From assembly GCA_009760885.1 (NCBI GenBank), contig CM019708.1, forward strand, positions 15,827,590 through 15,891,589: 64,000 nt of DNA. The letters are read 5' to 3'. Below are positions 62,366 through 64,000 of this stretch, piece by piece (positions within the stretch are counted from its first letter, which is position 1; each line of letters starts with the position of its first letter). Origin of the DNA: Achatina immaculata (Eukaryota > Mollusca > Gastropoda > Stylommatophora > Achatinidae). A program made the translations under genes and the position numbers. The notes under the pieces were generated by a model. It was not told where the DNA came from, searched no databases, and worked only from the letters and a program-made list of their open reading frames with translations.

Positions 62366-63383
62366 CTAATGGCAGCTCCAAATAGATGGAACAAGAATAA
62401 GACAGTAGTTTCGATGACTATACTCCCTGTAGTAGAGTATATTTATCTTGATGAATCGATGGTTTGTACGGCTGTTTCTGTGACTACAAACTATCGGTTA
62501 TAAGGTAACATTTGCTTAACGTTTTGTCCCTATATCTAACTTTAACATATATTCCTAACTTTCGTTCTCACATTTGCGTAAAAAGCCAAAGCTGTTACTG
62601 CTGCAAAGGCTGTATAACGTTTCTCATAATTAAATCTAATCTACATAACGCCACATGCCTACAAGTTAATGTTCATGTTAGATGAAACGACAACGCCCCA
62701 CATGAAAAACATCAATAAGGAGGCAATCAAGCAGGGCTGTGCAATTGATCGAAGTTGTAGAATATGCTACATTTTCAAAACGTCAACTGAAACATGTTAA
62801 AAGCTATGAGACAAAATTACTCTTTGTGCTGTAGGAAAAGTCAGTTTGAAACAGAGAACTAATGTCCTTGTCTCCACTGATAATAAATGGTCAGATCGTG
62901 ACAGGAATCATGAACTGTTTGCATTCAGATAAAGCAGTGGGACACTCATGACAGTCTATGACTCTCATGGAAAATACACAGTTTGTATTGGTGAATTCAT
63001 TTTGAGAACCAAGAGATCACTGTAATGTTTATTTACAACAAAACCCCATAACAGAAAGGGAAGTCACTAATGATGATTTGATTTTATGCACGCAAAATCA
63101 TTTTACACATAACTATTCCAAATTTATTACAAGAACGTGACAGAAAAGTTTCATTATGTGACAAGTAAAACAAGGAGTGTATTCAGTTCAGTGGGATCTT
63201 TACTCGTTCACTCCTGAATTACTGTGTGTGTATTCTCTACGAGAACACATTTTGATGACAAACTTTGGTAAACAAAAAAAAACTGGAAGGAAGTTACTCC
63301 GTAATTAAAAATATGTGCTGCTACTTTTCATTCTATTTAGACATTACCAAAACATCGTTCTGAGCACTGATGCGTATAGACCA
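62366..63383. other. Gene B intron, no feature seen
   Basis: No exon-like reading with FReD or Ig motifs on the minus strand. Nothing else is recognisable. Confidence 0.4.
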
Positions 63384-63842
63384 GTGGTTCTCAACCCATG
63401 GGCGGCGGCCCAAAGATAGGCCCTGACAGGGAATATTGTGGGCCGCGCTGAAGTCTCAAAGCAGCAAAAATAAAAAGTAGATACAATAACAAATTATTCC
63501 TCATTTTCACACAATGCATAGGGGCAGAGTGCACGGATGCAACCTACAGAATTATAGGTCGCTTTATTAGTATGTCCGCAGCGCGGCTGTTGGAGAAAGG
63601 ATGGTCCAGACAGCGTTTCTTCCAGCATCAAACAGAAATGTGACGTACATAAAAAAGAAGGCATCGCTTTTGAAGTACAACACTGGCGTCTTTCTGATCG
63701 TGTTACTGAAACGTGCAGTTTTACAATTCAATTTTAGAGAGCAGTCGGCGTAAATTCTGCGAGAGAGCAAAAGTGAAATATAATTTTCAGCAATTGTGTT
63801 TTAGTTTAAAAATCATATTTCGTTGGTTTGAGAGCCGCTATT
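63384..63842. mobile_element. hAT-like MITE candidate
   Basis: It starts CAGTGGTTCTCAACCC and ends GGTTTGAGAGCCGCTA, an imperfect inverted pair (about 12 of 16). CAGTGGTTCTCAA is a common hAT terminal sequence. A GC-rich stem (GGGCGGCGGCCC) follows, as in many such elements. I could not see a convincing 8-bp target duplication, and no transposase is encoded. Confidence 0.45.
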
Positions 63843-64000
63843 CGGTCTTAGTGTGTGTAATTCGTATTGGATTAATAAACGGGTTTCAGTAACTCACGTA
63901 GTGATCTTGGAGACTTTTCGGATAGGCTTTTTTTTAATTGTTCAAACTTTAAAACTCTAGGTGCTAAAATGGATCGATGTGAAACGTAAGCCTTCGAATT

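Overview
The window is nuclear DNA of a metazoan, most likely a gastropod mollusc. The genes that can be recognised are split into short phase-matched exons with GT-AG borders. They pair FREP-type immunoglobulin-like (Ig) exons with a C-terminal fibrinogen-related domain (FReD), the architecture known from gastropod FREP lectins. The rest of the window is non-LTR retrotransposons, tRNA-derived SINEs, a mariner fossil and a very dense set of minisatellites. There are no operons, CRISPR arrays or other prokaryotic features.

The host genes lie on the minus strand. Gene A runs from about 50.57 kb down to 26.77 kb. I assign it a signal-peptide exon (50510-50573), two identical Ig-like exons (45853-46239 and 44348-44734) inside a perfect 1,505-bp tandem duplication, a coiled-coil exon (39189-39407), and three FReD exons (31583-31696, 31245-31364, 26769-27134). 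The FReD exons join in frame into a 199-residue domain. The step from the Ig exons (ending in phase 1) to the coiled coil (starting in phase 0) needs one more exon. A candidate with the right phases exists at 40059-41424, but a pair of opposed LINE copies splits it. Gene B shows only its last FReD exon (61261-61626), and its other exons lie beyond the right edge. Gene C shows one Ig-like exon (5340-5960) that is broken by a 220-bp LINE fragment with an 11-bp target-site duplication. Its FReD part would lie beyond the left edge. The likely products are secreted recognition lectins of innate immunity.

From left to right: 0-5 kb holds an 18S rRNA fragment fused to a composite repeat, a mariner pseudogene and a LINE fragment. 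5-6 kb is the gene C exon. 6.4-9.6 kb is a 20-bp satellite. 9.6-17 kb holds an insertion into that satellite, (GA)n-tailed LINE copies and several minisatellites. 17-23 kb is a long RNase H-bearing LINE with three internal tandem expansions. 23-27 kb holds dispersed repeats, one split by a LINE, and the 3' end of gene A. 27-46.8 kb is the body of gene A, with introns full of arrays, SINEs, LINEs and an LTR. 46.8-51 kb is the first intron and start of gene A. 51.2-53.8 kb is a 42-bp array carrying a consensus splice donor in almost every unit. 54-61 kb holds a (GAA)n-tailed composite retroposon and two more large arrays. 61-64 kb holds the gene B exon, small repeats and a hAT-like end.

The main theme is an immune-lectin locus being reshaped by retrotransposition and tandem amplification. 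At least six LINE or retroposon insertions have visible target-site duplications. Several simple repeats touch splice sites directly, and one Ig exon has been duplicated very recently.
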